Origin: Roseibium sp. HPY-6
Lineage (GTDB): Bacteria > Pseudomonadota > Alphaproteobacteria > Rhizobiales > Stappiaceae
Direction of reading: 5' to 3'
Length of the DNA: 64,000 nucleotides
Assembly (NCBI RefSeq): GCF_040530035.1
Contig: NZ_JBEWCD010000001.1
Coordinates: forward strand, 1,302,001-1,366,000
Shown here: positions 61,803 to 64,000 of the stretch, in pieces
Layout of the letters: each line of letters opens with the position of its first letter
Numbering within the stretch: position 1 is the first letter of the stretch
Program-made: the position numbers and the translations under genes
The notes under the pieces: model-generated
The model's input: the letters and a program-made list of their open reading frames with translations, nothing else
The model's database searches: none
Told to the model about the DNA's origin: nothing

Positions 61803-62324
61803 TCAAGACCGGCACAGATGGGTGTCACGTGAATCGGGAGAGTTACAGATTTTCCGGATGGTCTCCCGCTGCTGCGCCTCTCGCTCAACACGATAGTCGG
61901 AAATACAACCCAGAAGTGATCGCTGCAGCTTTGTAAAAGCGACCGAAGGCGAATAGCGGGCAACCACCTGGGTTTCAATCAGTTCCGTGGGCGTATCTTT
62001 TTCGCCGTTGGTGATCGACTTAACAATGCGCCTGTGGCTCGAGTATTTCCCCGGCAGCATGACCTTGACCATTTCCTTTGCCTGACAGGCACAGATCGAA
62101 ATCGGCACAGACCCGTTGAAAACTTTGATATTCGGGTTCTTCGGATTGAGCTGTTTGCCGGACATCTGACTGTCGCAGGCCTTGTAGGCGGCAAGTTGAA
62201 CCTCATCGAGATTATGCTCTTCGATAACCTGGGCAATTTCAGCGTGCCTTTTTTCGTAAACGCCAAATGCAATCCAGACGATCACACCCATAAAACCAAT
62301 CGCAAAATAATTTTTGAGAGACAT
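61803..62324 (-). CDS. Membrane-anchored Cys-containing protein, unknown (paralogue 2)
   Basis: 173 residues with the same layout as paralogue 1: anchor helix (YFAIGFMGVIVWIAFGVY), CDSQMSGKQL, VPISICACQAKEMVKVMLPGKYSSHRRIVKSITNGE, and C-terminal GCISDYR, KICNSPDS and HLCRS. Extra residues (NPKNPNIKVFNG) separate the first two Cys. GGAG before ATG 62324. All Cys positions are shared by the pair, suggesting disulfides or metal binding in the periplasm. Confidence 0.7.
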   Translation of the reverse strand: MSLKNYFAIGFMGVIVWIAFGVYEKRHAEIAQVIEEHNLDEVQLAAYKACDSQMSGKQLNPKNPNIKVFNGSVPISICACQAKEMVKVMLPGKYSSHRRIVKSITNGEKDTPTELIETQVVARYSPSVAFTKLQRSLLGCISDYRVEREAQQRETIRKICNSPDSRDTHLCRS

Positions 62325-62530
62325 AGGTTACTCCAGACATTTCAATCTGGGATTGAAATACTTTGAGAAGATAAACTTTGGGTGAAAAGCATTGGTCAAA
62401 TTGTCAATCTGAAAGCCAAAAGTCCTCTCAGTACCAAGAACAGCTGCACACGCCTCAAATACAAACGCAGCACAATCACCAAACAAATCGGAGACGGATA
62501 AGGGCTTGATCGAAAATGCGGGTCTAAATG

Positions 62531-62665
62531 ACCGATCCTTCGAGATGGACCTGACGGTCCTCCTCAGCATGAGGGCCGTGTGTTTGAAACCTCAAAACGG
62601 AGACCCCGCATTCAAAGCCTCTTCCTGAGGAGCTGCACAAGCCGCGAGCCGAAGGATACGCTCCT
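62531..62665. repeat. Repeat pair of the 'ATCCTTCGAGA...CCTCAGCATGAGG' type
   Basis: ATCCTTCGAGATGGACCTGA followed by CGGTCCTCCTCAGCATGAGG (62534-62573), then a second, inverted half with CTCTTCCTGAGGAGCTGC and GAGCCGAAGGATACG (about 62619-62660). This sort of CTCAGGA/TCGAAGGAT repeat is scattered in many Hyphomicrobiales genomes. Confidence 0.55.
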
Positions 62666-62702
62666 TGCACCGTTCGGGAGTGGCAACAGTCGGTACCAAA
62701 CC

Positions 62703-62890
62703 AATAGGCCGTTCCGGACTCGATCCGGCACCTCTCTGGTTTGCCGCCGGCAGGCCCCGGCTCAAGGCCGGAGCGGCAACATTTGTGGCGTGACTACGTT
62801 GCCGCAACCGATGCGCCGTCCCGGACCTGATCCGGGACCTCTTTGGTTCACCTCTGAAAGGCCCCGGCTCAAAGCCGGCGCGATCACTGG
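62703..62890 (+). repeat. Two type B elements in tandem
   Basis: First copy from TAGGCCGTTCCGGACTCGAT (62706) with GGCCCCGGCTCAAGGCCGG and GCGGCAACATTTGTGG; second from GCGCCGTCCCGGACCTGATC (about 62811) with GGCCCCGGCTCAAAGCCGG. No GIY-YIG gene here. Confidence 0.75.
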
Positions 62891-63108
62891 ATCGGGAGCA
62901 AACCAAACGTCGGAGGAAGCAGCGGCGTGCGGTTAGTCGCTGCGCGCTCGGACACGCCATTGCGGACGTCCTTCGCACTCAATTGACGCAAAACCTTCGC
63001 TGGTTTAGGGTCCCGCTCAACACGGGAGTGCTCCGTCAATGATCAAGTAAGTGCCATTTATGAAATCGCCCTGCCGGGCATTGGGTACTTACATGCGGAG
63101 CACATCTT

Positions 63109-63645
63109 ATGCATCCAATCATCTACGACGTTGCCGTGTCGCTGGACGGGTTTATCTCGGGCCCTGGCGGCGAAATATCCAAATTTGCGCACGAGGGAGA
63201 GGTGGTCGACGACTACTTTGCCCGCCTGGGAGACTACACTACGGCCATCATGGGGCGCGCGACATATGAATTCGGATACCGGTTTGGTCTGAAACCGGGC
63301 CAAAATCCCTATAAGCACATGCGAACAATCGTCTTTTCCAAGTCACTGCAATGCCCGGAAGACGCCGAAATCGAAATTGAAAGCGTGCTGACGCCAGAAA
63401 GCCTCAAAACGGTGAAGGAGACATCCGAAGGTCCGGTCTATCTTTGCGGCGGCGGATCGTTCGCAGGAGCCGTGCTGGAATTGGGCCTTATCGACCGCCT
63501 CCGTCTCAAAAGATCGCCGGTGGTCATCGGCGGCGGCGTCCGGCTGTTCGCAGACAAGGAAAGCCGATCCAGCTTCCTCTGCACCGGGACGAAGCGATAT
63601 GACTCCGGTCATGTGCTGGAGGACTATGAGATCAGGCCGGGCTGA
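63109..63645 (+). CDS. Dihydrofolate reductase-family (RibD C-terminal-like) protein
   Basis: 178 residues, the YyaP/YwjB-like group. Visible: the N-terminal strand IIYDVAVSLDGFISGPGG, the phosphate-binding TTAIMGRATYEFGY, TIVFSKSL, and PVYLCGGGSFAGAVLELGLIDRLRLKRSPVVIGGGVRLF (NADPH site and dimer strand). It reduces an unknown substrate; it is not a folate enzyme of the main type. It stands alone after the repeat region. Confidence 0.87.
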   Translation: MHPIIYDVAVSLDGFISGPGGEISKFAHEGEVVDDYFARLGDYTTAIMGRATYEFGYRFGLKPGQNPYKHMRTIVFSKSLQCPEDAEIEIESVLTPESLKTVKETSEGPVYLCGGGSFAGAVLELGLIDRLRLKRSPVVIGGGVRLFADKESRSSFLCTGTKRYDSGHVLEDYEIRPG

Positions 63646-63760
63646 CAGCCTTTCGGTCACTGATCGTCGCGCGAATTAGCTCGTCCAATGAAGGTGCATT
63701 GGCAGAGACTACGCAGGCGTTCAGAACCAACATGGAAAGTGTTTCAAACAGCTGGTCAAA

Positions 63761-63779
63761 CCCCGGTCCAGGACCGGGG
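63761..63779. repeat. Perfect palindrome between convergent genes (REP-like or terminator)
   Basis: CCCCGGTCC, A, GGACCGGGG, followed by CGGCACC. 9-bp arms about one base. It resembles the second stem of type B (CCCCGGC...GCCGGGGCGGCAAC), but it also lies where a shared terminator would be. Confidence 0.6.
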
Positions 63780-63798
63780 CGGCACCGGGCGGATTTGC

Positions 63799-64000
63799 TC
63801 AAGCAAGCGCAAATACTTCCACTTTGCCGGTAATGCCTCTCAGCTCCTGAGCGCTGAACCTTTCCGTATCCCAACCTGTGTGTGCGGCCACCGCCTCATC
63901 CAACAGCACTGCCTTACCGAGCACTTTGCCATGGGCCTCAAGCCGGGCCGCACGGTTGACTGTGTCGCCGTAAACCGTGAAGGCCTGTCGGTTGGATGAG
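63799..64000 (-). CDS. Class III adenylate/guanylate cyclase, C-terminal end (partial)
   Basis: The frame runs in from the right edge of the window and stops at TGA 63801-63799. The 66 visible residues include FTVYGDTVNRAARLEAHGK, the well-kept cyclase segment with the transition-state Asn and Arg (NRAAR), and the closing strands (ERFSAQELRGITGKVEVFALA). The rest of the gene, including metal-binding residues and any sensor, is outside the window. Confidence 0.82.
   Translation of the reverse strand, partial: SSNRQAFTVYGDTVNRAARLEAHGKVLGKAVLLDEAVAAHTGWDTERFSAQELRGITGKVEVFALA

Larger units (their letters stand above)
62325..63108. other. Long non-coding stretch with repeats
   Basis: About 780 bases without a believable gene. 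It holds the CTCAGxATGAGG-type repeat at 62531-62665, two type B elements at 62703-62890 and the promoter of the DHFR-like gene. Short frames here are made of repeat sequence. Confidence 0.55.

Noticed and set aside
59621..62890. CRISPR array in the palindromic repeat field
   Set aside because: Repeats are long, internally palindromic, irregularly spaced and in both orientations, without uniform unique spacers or cas genes.
62580..62936. A 118-codon frame in the 62.6-62.9 kb repeats
   Set aside because: It is a translation of two type B repeat elements and has no start site; similar frames arise at each repeat copy.

Overview
The window looks like a chromosomal stretch of a marine alphaproteobacterium. 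The guess of a Stappiaceae-type organism (Roseibium/Labrenzia-like) is inference from gene content: PotABCD-type and choline-sulfate functions, an RTX secreted protein, MccR- and MocR-type regulators, an FNR/FixK-type site, and a UvrB with long low-complexity ends. No rRNA, tRNA, CRISPR array, prophage or transposase was recognised. Most of the window is about 58% GC; one gene pair at 56.1-57.8 kb is clearly AT-richer.

Layout. 0-3 kb: the end of a LysR regulator, a probable small RNA with an anti-Shine-Dalgarno loop, the sulfoxide reductase MsrP and a serine hydrolase. 3-6.4 kb: an EF-G paralogue and two small exported proteins. 6.8-10.3 kb: a three-gene membrane glycan cluster. 10.4-19.3 kb: aspartate aminotransferase, a PAS protein, small membrane proteins, regulators (two LuxR-type, one MccR-type), and a cell-wall block with two L,D-transpeptidases and a thioredoxin-like protein. 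19.4-25.2 kb: an ABC uptake operon with an Asp/Glu/hydantoin-type racemase, facing its probable GntR repressor across a perfect operator palindrome. 25.4-29.1 kb: a very large RCC1-RTX secreted protein. 29.5-35.3 kb: a TPR protein, EamA exporter and MocR regulator, and a DUF5666/DUF6502 pair. 35.5-39.2 kb: an operon of a stand-alone amino-acid adenylation enzyme, a membrane flavo-reductase and a crotonase. 39.6-47.1 kb: mixed metabolism (DegT aminotransferase, acyltransferase-type membrane protein, APH kinase, SelT/W-like protein, MerR regulator, choline sulfatase with a BetI-like box). 47.1-56 kb: a Tat-exported unknown, a diguanylate cyclase, a muramidase plus M15 peptidase fusion, a lipoprotein, and UvrB.

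The right end (56-64 kb) is the most plastic part. It has an AT-rich islet with a dGTPase and a small partner ORF, then about 4 kb of dispersed palindromic (REP-like) elements around two nearly identical GIY-YIG nuclease genes. Each nuclease gene is bracketed by inverted copies of one palindrome. The two copies differ at 15 bases, 13 of them silent, so both proteins appear to be under selection. This resembles the REP/RAYT arrangement but with a different nuclease. A tandem pair of unknown Cys-containing proteins, a DHFR-like reductase and the end of a class III cyclase close the window.

The best candidates for something undescribed are the GIY-YIG/palindrome units, the adenylation-flavoreductase-crotonase operon, the dGTPase islet, the RCC1-RTX chimera and the anti-SD small RNA.
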